Shown: positions 1 through 7,286, counted from the stretch's first letter. The stretch is DNA of 32,649 nucleotides from Alphaproteobacteria bacterium CG_4_9_14_3_um_filter_47_13 (GCA_002789675.1 PFTR01000119.1:1-32649); one strand, 5' to 3'. Notes: generated from the sequence alone by a model not told the origin. Program-made: numbers and translations.

Positions 1-79
1 CTTTTTGTCATATCGGTAGATCCCTTTCGTTTTAATGTCAGAATTCCACCTTAGCAACATGTCCGATTTTCTGGGACCA
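1..79 (-). mobile_element. End of an insertion sequence, probably IS3 family (partial, runs off the window)
   Basis: Read on the minus strand, the homology of the neighbouring toxin gene stops near position 80. There a TG...CA-bounded stretch at 60-79 (CCCAGAAAATCGGACA core) begins, which resembles the terminal inverted repeats of IS3-family elements. About 68 bases further in, after a GAAAGGG ribosome-binding-like stretch, an ATG at 9-11 opens a frame reading M-T-K and leaving the window; many IS3-family OrfA proteins start in a similar way. The distance from the end to the ATG also fits that family. The other inverted repeat, the transposase body and the target duplication are outside the window, so the family call is inference from a short terminal segment. 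Confidence 0.5.
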
Positions 80-265
80 CCTCTTATCTCTGTCTTCCAA
101 AGGCAGATAGACCAAATCTATATCAACAGAAAGTCGTGGCAAATCGCGTATAAAAAGATTGATCGCCGTGCCACCTTTCAGGGCAAAGCATTCTTCTTTC
201 GCAACAAACGGCAATACGCGCATCAACAGTTGAACCTGCTTGTAATAAATACTGTTCTTATCCAT
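38..265 (-). pseudogene. AbiEii/AbiGii-family nucleotidyltransferase toxin, truncated
   Basis: The 75-residue frame carries the N-terminal signature of the AbiEii/AbiGii (DUF1814) toxin family: ALKGGTAINLF near residue 30 followed by LPRLSVDIDLVY, the nucleotidyltransferase G-G-T...D-x-D core. Family members usually run to roughly 250-330 residues. Here similarity ends after about LEDRDK (residue 61, near position 80); the last 14 residues are read from the adjoining insertion-sequence-like DNA before a TGA at 38-40. The start overlaps the end of the abiEi gene by 8 bp, the usual antitoxin-toxin arrangement. The shortened product keeps the metal/nucleotide-binding motif but lacks the rest of the fold, so I infer it is inactive. 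Confidence 0.75.
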
Positions 266-1049
266 GCATCTCTTCCGGTACGGTTATCATGTATTTTTCA
301 TCCAGCTTGCCCCCCTTGGCCAGCATTCTTTTACCGGAACCAAGCAAACCGCTTTCCATTGTGTAACAATCCACATCTGTTTTTTTAAGCCATGCATGCT
401 GGTGACGCTCCGCAAACCAAAGAAACAGGCGGCGAACCTTTATACTGGTACAATGTTCCAGTAATTTATTCAGGCGGCGGGGAGAAAGGTTAACCAGCCC
501 TTGCATCAACTGATCCGCATATTCAAAGGATATAGTATCGGGCACGTCCAACAATGCTTCAAAGAAAGCCTTTTCTGGCGAAGAAAGACGTAGAGGCCAT
601 TCACTCAATCCCCATGACAATTCCGCGCTATGATCGAGATTAAGGAAGTCACTCTTGTTAAATAACTGTCCTTCATTATGGCGCACAAAGGCTACGTCCG
701 TGAGCAACTTATTTATCCACGTAGGCAAAGCATCCCGCCCGTATAAATGGATAGTCTTGTGTTTGCCAAGCTCAGAATAATGCCCAAGCCCCTGAAGCGC
801 CAGAGCGGTTACGCCGCCCGGACATAAATCACTGCAGCACATATATTGCAGGGAACAGACAATCCCTTCCCATGTCACTTTGGTATCGGGCTTTTTATAA
901 ACTCCATAGGCTAAGGAGGATAACTGACCGCTTTTGATCCAGTTATCCAGCGTGTGCCGTTTTATCCCCTTGGATAGAAGCCATGACCTTGTAACCACCA
1001 GACCATATGGCGCTAAAATCTGCGGATTATATTTTTCTGTTTCAGCCAT
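258..1049 (-). CDS. AbiEi-family antitoxin / transcriptional repressor of a type IV toxin-antitoxin system
   Basis: The 263-residue protein begins with a winged-helix-like N-terminal region (about residues 10-55, with LLSKGIKRHTLDNWIKSGQL and a YGVYKKP turn). This is the AbiEi_4-type DNA-binding domain. A longer C-terminal domain follows (about 90-245; PLRLSSPEKAFFEALLDVP is typical of the family). Characterised AbiEi proteins neutralise the AbiEii nucleotidyltransferase without binding it and repress their own promoter by binding inverted repeats. The toxin frame overlaps its last 8 bp, and two related palindromes sit upstream at 1068-1094 and 1136-1156. A plausible SD (AAGGAT) lies about 14 bases before the ATG. 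The gene looks intact although its toxin partner is broken. Confidence 0.85.
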   Translation of the reverse strand: MAETEKYNPQILAPYGLVVTRSWLLSKGIKRHTLDNWIKSGQLSSLAYGVYKKPDTKVTWEGIVCSLQYMCCSDLCPGGVTALALQGLGHYSELGKHKTIHLYGRDALPTWINKLLTDVAFVRHNEGQLFNKSDFLNLDHSAELSWGLSEWPLRLSSPEKAFFEALLDVPDTISFEYADQLMQGLVNLSPRRLNKLLEHCTSIKVRRLFLWFAERHQHAWLKKTDVDCYTMESGLLGSGKRMLAKGGKLDEKYMITVPEEMHG

Positions 1050-1067
1050 AAAGTTTTCAATTATCCT

Positions 1068-1094
1068 TAAATGCGGCGACTATCGCCGCATTTA
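1068..1094. promoter_or_regulatory. Palindrome upstream of abiEi, probable operator 1
   Basis: An 11-bp perfect inverted repeat (TAAATGCGGCG / CGCCGCATTTA) with a 5-base ACTAT spacer lies 19 bp upstream of the abiEi start. Its inner part fits CGGC-N7-GCCG, the same pattern as the second palindrome 65 bp away (centre to centre). A CATAAT -10-like hexamer on the minus strand sits just upstream of it, so a bound repressor would block the start region. It lacks a trailing T-run, so it is less likely to be a terminator. Operator role is inferred from known AbiEi autoregulation. Confidence 0.55.
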
Positions 1095-1135
1095 TTATGC
1101 ACCATATCATATTTTTAGTTTATTAAAAGATATAC

Positions 1136-1156
1136 TTACGGCAGATAACGCCGTAA
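1136..1156. promoter_or_regulatory. Second palindrome upstream of abiEi, probable operator 2
   Basis: A 7-bp perfect inverted repeat TTACGGC-N7-GCCGTAA. It shares the CGGC-N7-GCCG core with operator 1 but has different spacer and flanking bases, as expected for two binding sites of one dimeric repressor rather than a copied segment. Between the two palindromes (1095-1135) is AT-rich sequence that could hold the abiEi promoter. From 1157 to 1265 I see no gene. Confidence 0.5.
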
Positions 1157-1265
1157 AATACAGGTAATGGCAAACCACATCAATACAATGGAGAGGATAG
1201 GGGAAAAAATTTAACCAAAGAGAGAGTACCAAGTATCAGCCCCTAGAACAAAGCATTTTCAAGGT

Positions 1266-1350
1266 TGGTGCGGGCGGTCGGACTTGAACCGACACTCCCT
1301 AAGGAACGGCATTTTGAGTGCCGCGCGTCTACCAATTCCACCACGCCCGC
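1266..1350 (-). tRNA. tRNA-Leu (anticodon CAA)
   Basis: The minus strand folds into a class II tRNA. The acceptor stem is GCGGGCG/CGCCCGC, the D-arm is GTGG-AATTGGTAGA-CGC, and the anticodon stem is CGGCA/TGCCG with loop CTCAAAA, so the anticodon is CAA and reads UUG. A long variable arm (TTCCTTAGGGAG) and a T-arm GTCGG-TTCAAGT-CCGAC follow, then discriminator A and an encoded CCA (1266-1268). All stems are fully paired, so this copy should be functional. It faces away from the integrase gene next door, and its 5' half is partly repeated at 2724-2763. Confidence 0.97.
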
Positions 1351-1413
1351 AACGGCTATACCCATAGCTGATATAAAAAGAACCGACAAGATCTTTTTTC
1401 AATAAAAGCAAAG

Positions 1414-2595
1414 CTATGCTACTTTTTCCTTTTTTTTCTGTGGTCTTATCTTACGCACATTAATCGCTGCGGCATCAAGATTATTTTTAATATGAGATGC
1501 ATAATATTTTTCAATCATCTCGACACTGGTGCGACAGTTTTTTGCAATCTGGTAAATATCAGCGCCCTCCATCAGACGTAGACAAATATAGGTGTGGCGA
1601 AGACTATAGGCTGTGCGCCGATTTCCCTCCCTATCAAACTTAAGCCCTTCTTCGTCCAAAATGTTATTAAGAAGTTCGCGGTGTGTTTTCGGAAAGAGCA
1701 AATCTGTAGGGGCAGGATCATTCCTTTCCTTCAATCGTTCAAATGGCCTGATAGCACCAGTCGTACTTTTGCAATAACCGACACCGCGTTTACCACGCAC
1801 TTCAATTTCTAAAATGGTTTCTTCGGTGGCCTCATCCTCAACAATGACAACATCCCTGTATTGAAGGCGCATAGCTTCGTCAGGGCGAAGCCCTGTATTC
1901 GCCATAAACAGCACATAGTCGTGAAGCTGTTCACACTGCCACTTATATCTTTTCCGTACTGGACTGTTCGCACGGCGGCGTGTTGCCGTATATAACTGCC
2001 GATATTCCTCAGGTGAGAACCATGCCCGATGGGATATTTTACCGGACGATTTATAAGGCTCTGAAAGGTCAGGCAATCGATCCAGCCACTCATGCCGAAC
2101 AGCCGTTTTTAAAACCTGACGGAGCGCCACAATTTCTTGATGTATAGTGCTACGTGCGGGCGGTTCTCCCCGCTTTTCAATGGCTTGCTCCCGCCGATGG
2201 ATTCTATATTCCTGCACTTGTCCGGGCGTTATTTCAGAAAGTCCCATATCCCCGAAAAAGGGTATTAGATTTACCTTTATTCTTAACTTTACCCCAGCCA
2301 CATAAGCCGAGCTTCTCTGACCTTCTGTAATTATTTCAAATTCACGTTCGAATTGTTTTGCCGCTGTGCGGAAGTTTCTTTCATTTACCACTTCACCGCG
2401 CTTATGCTTTCCGTGCAACTCAAGATACCAGTCTTCGGCAAACTCCTTTGCATTAGATAAACTTTCTTCCTTGGTACTAACGCGCCTGTTTTTGCCTGCT
2501 AAATATGTTGAGCATTGCCAACATGTACTATTTTCCCGCCTATAAACGTGAAGCTTTCCGCCCATTAGAGTATGTGTTGCCATGCCTAAAACCAC
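1414..2595 (-). CDS. Tyrosine recombinase / phage-type integrase
   Basis: A 393-residue site-specific integrase. An N-terminal region of about 80 residues is followed by a core-binding (SAM-like) domain around 85-175 and a catalytic domain from about 190 to 370. Visible catalytic residues are Arg237 in NTGLRPDE, Lys269 in RGKRG, Arg333 and His334 in SLRHTY, and the tyrosine nucleophile at 364 or 365 in EKYYASH. The first His of the HxxR box is Tyr, a substitution seen in many integrases of this group, so the enzyme looks intact. A second ATG (codon 5) is an alternative start. The gene sits 63 bp from tRNA-Leu and 128 bp from a partial tRNA-Leu copy, the usual signs of a tRNA-targeting element, but no cargo genes lie between these sites. 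Confidence 0.93.
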   Translation of the reverse strand: MVLGMATHTLMGGKLHVYRRENSTCWQCSTYLAGKNRRVSTKEESLSNAKEFAEDWYLELHGKHKRGEVVNERNFRTAAKQFEREFEIITEGQRSSAYVAGVKLRIKVNLIPFFGDMGLSEITPGQVQEYRIHRREQAIEKRGEPPARSTIHQEIVALRQVLKTAVRHEWLDRLPDLSEPYKSSGKISHRAWFSPEEYRQLYTATRRRANSPVRKRYKWQCEQLHDYVLFMANTGLRPDEAMRLQYRDVVIVEDEATEETILEIEVRGKRGVGYCKSTTGAIRPFERLKERNDPAPTDLLFPKTHRELLNNILDEEGLKFDREGNRRTAYSLRHTYICLRLMEGADIYQIAKNCRTSVEMIEKYYASHIKNNLDAAAINVRKIRPQKKKEKVA

Positions 2596-2723
2596 CTCTC
2601 TTAAAATGTGTATTTTGTGTAAGAGTTGTGTAAGTATATTTAGACCACATCAATGTGTCAAATTAGGTCGTAAGTTATTGATATTTAAAGAAAGTGTGCT
2701 TTACAGAAAAATTACTTTGCACG

Positions 2724-2763
2724 ATTTTGAATCCGGCGCGTCTACCAATTCCACCACACCCGC
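2724..2763 (-). repeat. Partial tRNA-Leu copy, likely attachment-site remnant
   Basis: These 40 bases match the 5' half of the tRNA-Leu gene (1311-1350) at 36 of 40 positions with constant offset 1413. The match includes 22 identical consecutive bases (1323-1344 versus 2736-2757) and runs from the acceptor 5' strand through the anticodon loop, ending two bases after the loop. Mismatches include the acceptor (GCGGGTG versus GCGGGCG) and the 5' anticodon stem (CCGGA versus CGGCA). It therefore derives from a related but different leucine tRNA. The rest of the 271-bp gap (2596-2866) shows nothing else I can name. Confidence 0.7.
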
Positions 2764-2866
2764 ATATAAATGGAAACTACCAGAAATAAAAAAAATGGCA
2801 ACCAATATCCAGCGATAAAAGCTGACTCTTATATTACCTCTTTCCGTGCCTTGCCCTTTTCCGTCA

Positions 2867-3550
2867 TTAATAAAGAGATACCCGCCCGTTCGTAAGTTCC
2901 AGCGTCTTGTCCATCTGGTCGGCGAGATCCATATTATGAGTAGCAATCAAAGCCCCAATTCCCGTGCTGCGTACCAGATCAATCAATATATTGAACACTT
3001 CCGCCGAAGTGGGAGGGTCAAGATTGCCTGTCGGCTCGTCCGCCAGCAGGAGTTTCGGGCCGTTGGCCAGCGCACGGGCAATGGCAACGCGCTGTTTCTC
3101 ACCGCCGGAAAGCTGCCCCGGTCGATGGTTCAGCCGATGCCCGAGTCCGAGTGCCTCAAGCAGTCTTGCCGCATGATCCCGCGCTATTTTCTTTTTCTTT
3201 CCCGCGATCATCTGCGGAATAACGACATTCTCTATGGCTGAGAACTCGGGCTGTAGATAATGAAACTGGTAGATAAATCCGATAAAATCCCGCCGCATTC
3301 TGGTACGGTCGGATTCCCCCAGTTTTGCCGTATCATGCCCGTCAATTGTAATGCGCCCTGCTGTTGGCGTATCCAGAAGTCCGATCAGTTGCAGCAAAGT
3401 TGACTTCCCTGTGCCGCTCGGCCCTACAAGTGCGACCATCTCGCCTTTTTGAAGGCTCATCTCAAGATTCCTGAGAATAGTCAGGGACTCGCCCCCTTGT
3501 TTAAAAGTCTTCTCAAGCCCTTGAATATCAAGTAATATTTTATCACCCAT
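2867..3550 (-). CDS. lolD: LolD, ATPase of the lipoprotein-releasing ABC transporter
   Basis: An ABC-transporter ATPase of 227 residues from the chosen start. It has Walker A GPSGTGKST, the Q-loop region FIYQFHYL, the signature LSGGEKQRVAIARAL, Walker B LLLADEPTGNLD and the H-loop IATHN. FHYLQPEFSAIENV is characteristic of LolD within the MacB/LolD group. It powers release of outer-membrane-directed lipoproteins from the inner membrane by the LolC/E permease. The frame is open a further 12 codons upstream, but the ATG at 3548-3550, which overlaps the permease stop by 8 bp (ATGGGTGA), gives the usual LolD N-terminus and suggests translational coupling. Confidence 0.95.
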   Translation of the reverse strand: MGDKILLDIQGLEKTFKQGGESLTILRNLEMSLQKGEMVALVGPSGTGKSTLLQLIGLLDTPTAGRITIDGHDTAKLGESDRTRMRRDFIGFIYQFHYLQPEFSAIENVVIPQMIAGKKKKIARDHAARLLEALGLGHRLNHRPGQLSGGEKQRVAIARALANGPKLLLADEPTGNLDPPTSAEVFNILIDLVRSTGIGALIATHNMDLADQMDKTLELTNGRVSLY

Positions 3551-4784
3551 AACGTAACGCCTCCACCGGATCAAGCCGCGCCGCACGCCAGGCCGGATAA
3601 AGGGTTGCCAGAATAGACAGTATAAAGGCCATCAGAACAACCACAATCACCTCGCCCCAGTCGATCACGGCAGGAAGTTGCGAAAGAAAGTAAATTTCCG
3701 CGTTAAACAGATCCGTGCCTGTCAGTTTTTGCAGAGCCTGCCGTATTGTCTCGATATTTTTGGCAAAGGCAATCCCCAGAATAGCACCCCCGAATGTTCC
3801 CAGAAACCCGATACTCGCGCCTGTCAGAATAAAAATCTTCATCATACTACGCCGCGTCGCCCCCATTGTGCGCATAATCGCAATATCGCTGCCTTTATCC
3901 TTCACAAGCATAATCATGGAAGAAATAATATTAAAAGCTGCAACAACGATAATCAGCGTCAGGATCAGAAACATAACATTGCGCTCGACCTGCAACGCAT
4001 TAAAGAAACTGCTATTCATATCGCGCCAGTCATAGACACCGGCCTCATGCCCGGCGACAAGTGTAATGGCCTGCCGGACTTTCTCCAGATGCGCCGGATT
4101 ATCCGTAAAGACTTCCAGAGAATGGATCTTCTCCGGAACCTGATAAAAAGCCTGCGCCGCTTCCATGGGCATAAAAATAAAGCCGCTATTATACTCATAC
4201 ATGCCAACATCAAAAATCAGACCGATATCATAAGTACGCGATCGTGGAATTGTTCCGAACGGGCTTACTTTTCCCTTGGGCGCAATCAAGGTTACAGTAT
4301 CGCCGACCATAAGTTTGAATTTTTCTGCCATGGCACTGCCAATGGCGATTGTTGTGCCCTCAAAATTCCCCGCCTTACCGGAGGTAATCGAATCCGACAG
4401 AATCGGCTTGCGCAGAAAATCCTCCTGCGTCATGCCCCGCACGATGACACCATTGGCAACGCCACGAACGGAAAGCAGTGCCTGCCCTTCGATCATCGGC
4501 ACCACCATGCGCACACCCTGAACACTTTCGATCTTGAGCTTCATCACAGAATAATCTTCAAGAGGGCCATTCTGTGAATAGACATTAATATGCCCGTTCA
4601 GACCCAGAATACGATTTAAAAGCTCGGCTCTGAATCCATTCATAACCGACATCACAATAATCAGGGTCGCAACGCCGAGCATAATTCCCAGAAAAGAGAA
4701 TCCGGCAATCACCGATACAAATCCTTCGGCTTTCCGCGCCCGCAGATATCTTCCGGCTATCAATCTTTCAAATGGCGAAAACAA
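3543..4784 (-). CDS. lolC: LolC/LolE-type lipoprotein-releasing permease
   Basis: A 413-residue inner-membrane permease of the LolC/E family. One transmembrane segment lies near residues 25-50 (GFSFLGIMLGVATLIIVMSVMNGF), followed by a large periplasmic MacB-like domain to about 270. Three C-terminal segments form the FtsX domain (about 272-295, 320-345, 375-400). The N-terminal FERLIAGRYLRARKAEGFVSVI motif is highly conserved in this family. Alphaproteobacteria commonly encode one such permease beside lolD, probably acting as a homodimer; I cannot choose between LolC and LolE names on sequence alone. The 224-bp gap to the divergent atpB gene holds an inverted repeat near atpB. Confidence 0.93.
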   Translation of the reverse strand: MFSPFERLIAGRYLRARKAEGFVSVIAGFSFLGIMLGVATLIIVMSVMNGFRAELLNRILGLNGHINVYSQNGPLEDYSVMKLKIESVQGVRMVVPMIEGQALLSVRGVANGVIVRGMTQEDFLRKPILSDSITSGKAGNFEGTTIAIGSAMAEKFKLMVGDTVTLIAPKGKVSPFGTIPRSRTYDIGLIFDVGMYEYNSGFIFMPMEAAQAFYQVPEKIHSLEVFTDNPAHLEKVRQAITLVAGHEAGVYDWRDMNSSFFNALQVERNVMFLILTLIIVVAAFNIISSMIMLVKDKGSDIAIMRTMGATRRSMMKIFILTGASIGFLGTFGGAILGIAFAKNIETIRQALQKLTGTDLFNAEIYFLSQLPAVIDWGEVIVVVLMAFILSILATLYPAWRAARLDPVEALRYG

Positions 4785-4956
4785 TGGAATGCTCCTTTTC
4801 TGGCATCATGAGACTATCTTGTAACGTAAATTGAAAATGATCCCAATCAATTTTTCCAATAGTTTTAAAATCAAGGCAAAAACGAATAAAATCGACAAAA
4901 TTAAGCATTGCATTTGACCATAAAAGCAGTTAGTAACTTACGCGAAAATAATAATT

Positions 4957-4980
4957 ACCTGATATGAATACAGATCAGGT
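4957..4980 (+). promoter_or_regulatory. Inverted repeat in the atpB leader
   Basis: ACCTGAT at 4957-4963 and ATCAGGT at 4974-4980 form a 7-bp hairpin with a 10-base loop, ending 28 bases before the atpB start. It has no T-run, so it could be an operator or a leader structure. Further upstream, TTGACC (4914-4919) is a possible -35, but I found no convincing -10 at the right distance. Nothing else stands out in 4785-5008. Confidence 0.3.
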
Positions 4981-5008
4981 GCAAGAATTAGGAACGCAGG
5001 CTTAGGAA

Positions 5009-5755
5009 ATGGCAGATCCTCTTCACCAGTTTGTTATCGAACCGATTGTTACGCTGAAAATCGGCGGACTGGATCTATCTTTTACCAATTCGTCCCTATG
5101 GATGATAATTGGCGTTGTGACCTCTGTAGGATTTATGTCCATTGCCATGGGTCACAAGGCGCTGGTTCCCGGACGAATGCAGGTTTTGACAGAAATGTTC
5201 TATGAGATGGTTGCCGGACTTGTGCGCTCCAATATCGGTCATGATGGAAGGAAATATTTTCCCTTTGTCTTTACATTATTTATCCTTGTTCTCATGGGGA
5301 ATCTTCTTGGACTGATTCCCTATTCATTTACCTTTACAAGTCATATTATTGTCACAGCAGCCTTGTCATTTTTTGTCTTTTTTGTTGTCATGATTATGGC
5401 TCTGATCAAACATAAAATGAAATTTTTTGCCCATTTTGTACCGCCCGGGGTTCCGTGGTTTGTGTACCCGATCCTGGTTCCGATCGAGCTTGTCTCTTAT
5501 ATGGCACGCCCTATCACACATGGTCTGCGTCTGTTTGCGAATATGCTGGCCGGACATATTATGCTCAAGGTTTTTGCCGGATTTAGTGTGGGTCTGGCTA
5601 GTACAGGATTTCTTGGCTTTGCTGCGGGGATCGTGCCGATGCTGGTAAATACGGGACTGATTGCCTTTGAATTACTGATTGCGCTTTTGCAAGCTTATGT
5701 ATTTGCCATTCTGGCCTGTATCTATCTGAAAGATACAGTTGAAATGGATCATTGA
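5009..5755 (+). CDS. atpB: ATP synthase F0 subunit a
   Basis: A 248-residue integral membrane protein forming the proton half-channels of the F0 motor. The diagnostic helix HGLRLFANMLAGH (171-183) contains the essential arginine (Arg174) that faces the c-ring carboxylate. The motifs LIPYSFTFTSHI and ELLIALLQAYVFAILACIYL of the family are present, with about five to six hydrophobic segments. It is first in the cluster a-c-b'-b. No atpI gene precedes it, although one often does in this class, and the F1 genes are elsewhere, as is usual in Alphaproteobacteria. There is no strong SD immediately before the ATG. Confidence 0.98.
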   Translation: MADPLHQFVIEPIVTLKIGGLDLSFTNSSLWMIIGVVTSVGFMSIAMGHKALVPGRMQVLTEMFYEMVAGLVRSNIGHDGRKYFPFVFTLFILVLMGNLLGLIPYSFTFTSHIIVTAALSFFVFFVVMIMALIKHKMKFFAHFVPPGVPWFVYPILVPIELVSYMARPITHGLRLFANMLAGHIMLKVFAGFSVGLASTGFLGFAAGIVPMLVNTGLIAFELLIALLQAYVFAILACIYLKDTVEMDH

Positions 5756-5793
5756 TTTGTGCAAAATCACGACCGAATCGTGTTCTGCACAAA
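5756..5793 (+). promoter_or_regulatory. Nested stem-loop between atpB and atpE
   Basis: An outer stem TTTGTGCA (5756-5763)/TGCACAAA (5786-5793) encloses an inner stem CACGA (5768-5772)/TCGTG (5778-5782). It begins immediately after the atpB stop and ends 36 bases before the atpE ATG. It is followed by A-rich sequence and a GAGG ribosome-binding site, not by a T-run, so it is unlikely to terminate + strand transcription. Intercistronic structures at this place can stabilise or boost the message for subunit c, which is needed in many copies; that role is inferred here. Confidence 0.5.
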
Positions 5794-5829
5794 AAATAGA
5801 GTTAAACTTAAAAAAAGAGGAAACTAAAA

Positions 5830-6057
5830 ATGGAAGTCGAAGCAATTAGAGTACTGGCAGCCGCTCTGGCTCTAACCCCGATTATCGGTGTTGCCCTTGG
5901 CCTTGGCATTATCTTTGGTGCTTACAATCTGGCCGTTGGCCGCAACCCGAATGCCGCAGATGTTCTGGAGAAAAAATTCTGGCTGACATTTGCCTTCGTC
6001 GAGATGTTTGGTCTGGTTGCGATTGTAGCATGGGCGCTTCTTTACTTTACAGGCTGA
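5830..6057 (+). CDS. atpE: ATP synthase F0 subunit c
   Basis: A 75-residue hairpin of two membrane helices (about 8-35 and 48-74) joined by the polar loop GRNPNAAD containing the conserved R-N-P. The essential proton-carrying carboxylate is the Glu in FAFVEMFGL in helix 2. Helix 1 has the small-residue pattern GVALGLGIIFGA needed for ring packing. It forms the rotating c-ring. A clear SD (AGAGGAAA) precedes the ATG. Residues around the Glu (FVEM) do not show the extra polar Na+-binding set, so a proton-coupled enzyme is the simplest reading. Confidence 0.97.
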   Translation: MEVEAIRVLAAALALTPIIGVALGLGIIFGAYNLAVGRNPNAADVLEKKFWLTFAFVEMFGLVAIVAWALLYFTG

Positions 6058-6063
6058 TAAAAA

Positions 6064-6741
6064 TTGAAAAAGAGTCTGGATATTTTCAAGGCATTTTATG
6101 CCGGTTTGTTCTGCTGGTCTATGTTCAGCATAGGCACTGTCTTTGCGTCAGATCTTGCCGTGGACAGTACTGCTGATATGACTCATGGTGCGGGAGCTTC
6201 TGTTGATCTGAATACGCACCATGACGAAGGCGGCGGTGGTCTTCCACAACTGGATGCCTCGACATTCCCAAGTCAGGTTTTCTGGCTGGCTGTGAGCTTT
6301 GCAATTCTTTATATGATTTTCAGCAAAAAATCCCTGCCGGAAATTTCAGGTGTCATTGAAAACAGACACCAGCACATTCAGGCGGATCTGGAAAGCGCTG
6401 AAAAACTGAAAGAAGAAGCATCTGCCGCGCAACATGCCTACGAAACCAGTTTGGCAGAGGCTCGAAATAATTCGGCAAAAATCCTGCATGACATGTACGA
6501 TCATATGGCATCACGGGCTGAAAAGAAAACGAATGCCTTCAGGGACAAAACTGAAAAGAATATTCTGGATCTGGAAACCAGGCTCCATCAGGCCAAAGAG
6601 ATTGCAATGGAAGATATGAATACTATTGCAGCCGAGGTTGCCCGCGAAGCGGCCAGAAAAATTGTTGGTATTCACCCCGATCTTGAGCAGGCAAAAACAG
6701 TTGTCAGAGCCTTGAACGATTCCACTGCAAAAGCGGCTTGA
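6064..6741 (+). CDS. ATP synthase F0 subunit b'
   Basis: The body from about residue 60 (LPQLDASTFPSQVFWLAVSFAILY) is a standard b' subunit. It has one membrane helix around 70-88, then a long charged coiled coil to the C-terminus (peripheral stalk to F1). Before it lies a 60-residue N-terminal extension: a signal-peptide-like stretch (KKSLDIFKAFYAGL... to VFAS, about 1-29) and a Gly/His-rich linker. The frame opens with TTG at 6064-6066, without a good SD, 6 bases after the atpE stop. In-frame ATGs at 6121 and 6178 are alternatives but also lack SDs. Signal-like b' extensions occur in some Rhizobiales, so the extension is probably real. Confidence 0.93.
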   Translation: MKKSLDIFKAFYAGLFCWSMFSIGTVFASDLAVDSTADMTHGAGASVDLNTHHDEGGGGLPQLDASTFPSQVFWLAVSFAILYMIFSKKSLPEISGVIENRHQHIQADLESAEKLKEEASAAQHAYETSLAEARNNSAKILHDMYDHMASRAEKKTNAFRDKTEKNILDLETRLHQAKEIAMEDMNTIAAEVAREAARKIVGIHPDLEQAKTVVRALNDSTAKAA

Positions 6742-6766
6742 AAGACATATAGGAGAGAATAGAATT

Positions 6767-7255
6767 ATGGGGATATTTCAGGATGCACAGATTTGGGCCA
6801 CTCTTTCCTTTCTCTTCTTTTTATTTTTCATGTGGAAGTTCGGCAAAGACAAACTTCTCGCTGCTCTGGACAGCCGTATAGAAAATATACGCAAGGAAAT
6901 TGAAACGGCTGAATCACTTCGTATTGAGGCGCAGGAACTTTTAGCGCAATATCAGCGCAAACAGCGCGATGCCGCTAAAGAAGCCACAGAAATTGTCGAA
7001 CGTGCAAAAGTTCATGCTGCCGAAATTCAAAAACAGGCAGAACAAAATATTGCTGACATTGCCATCCGCCGCGAACAGCAGCTTCAGGAACGCCTCAAAC
7101 GTATGGAACAGAACGCCATACAGGAAATCCGGACTTATGCGGCCGCACTCGCTGTCAAGGCAACGACAGAAATCATTGCCAGACAGATGGATAGGAAAAC
7201 CAATGAAAATCTTATTGAACAGTCCATCAAACATCTCCCGAAACAACTTGGCTAG
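6767..7255 (+). CDS. atpF: ATP synthase F0 subunit b
   Basis: A 162-residue stator subunit with one N-terminal membrane segment (about 6-24, AQIWATLSFLFFLFFMWKFG). It is followed by a long amphipathic helix rich in Glu, Ala, Arg and Gln (25-160) that dimerises with b' and reaches F1. An SD (GGAGA) lies about 10 bases before the ATG. Together with b' this gives the b/b' heterodimeric stalk found in Alphaproteobacteria and photosynthetic bacteria. It is the last gene of the F0 cluster. Confidence 0.95.
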   Translation: MGIFQDAQIWATLSFLFFLFFMWKFGKDKLLAALDSRIENIRKEIETAESLRIEAQELLAQYQRKQRDAAKEATEIVERAKVHAAEIQKQAEQNIADIAIRREQQLQERLKRMEQNAIQEIRTYAAALAVKATTEIIARQMDRKTNENLIEQSIKHLPKQLG

Positions 7256-7286
7256 ACTTAAGGTCTTTTAAAGCTATAATTCAATC

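Noticed and set aside
3678-4577. A 299-codon open frame on the + strand
   Set aside because: It lies wholly antisense to the lolC/E permease, whose protein is clearly conserved; the antisense product is rich in His, Asn and Arg without any known motif. It is a shadow frame.
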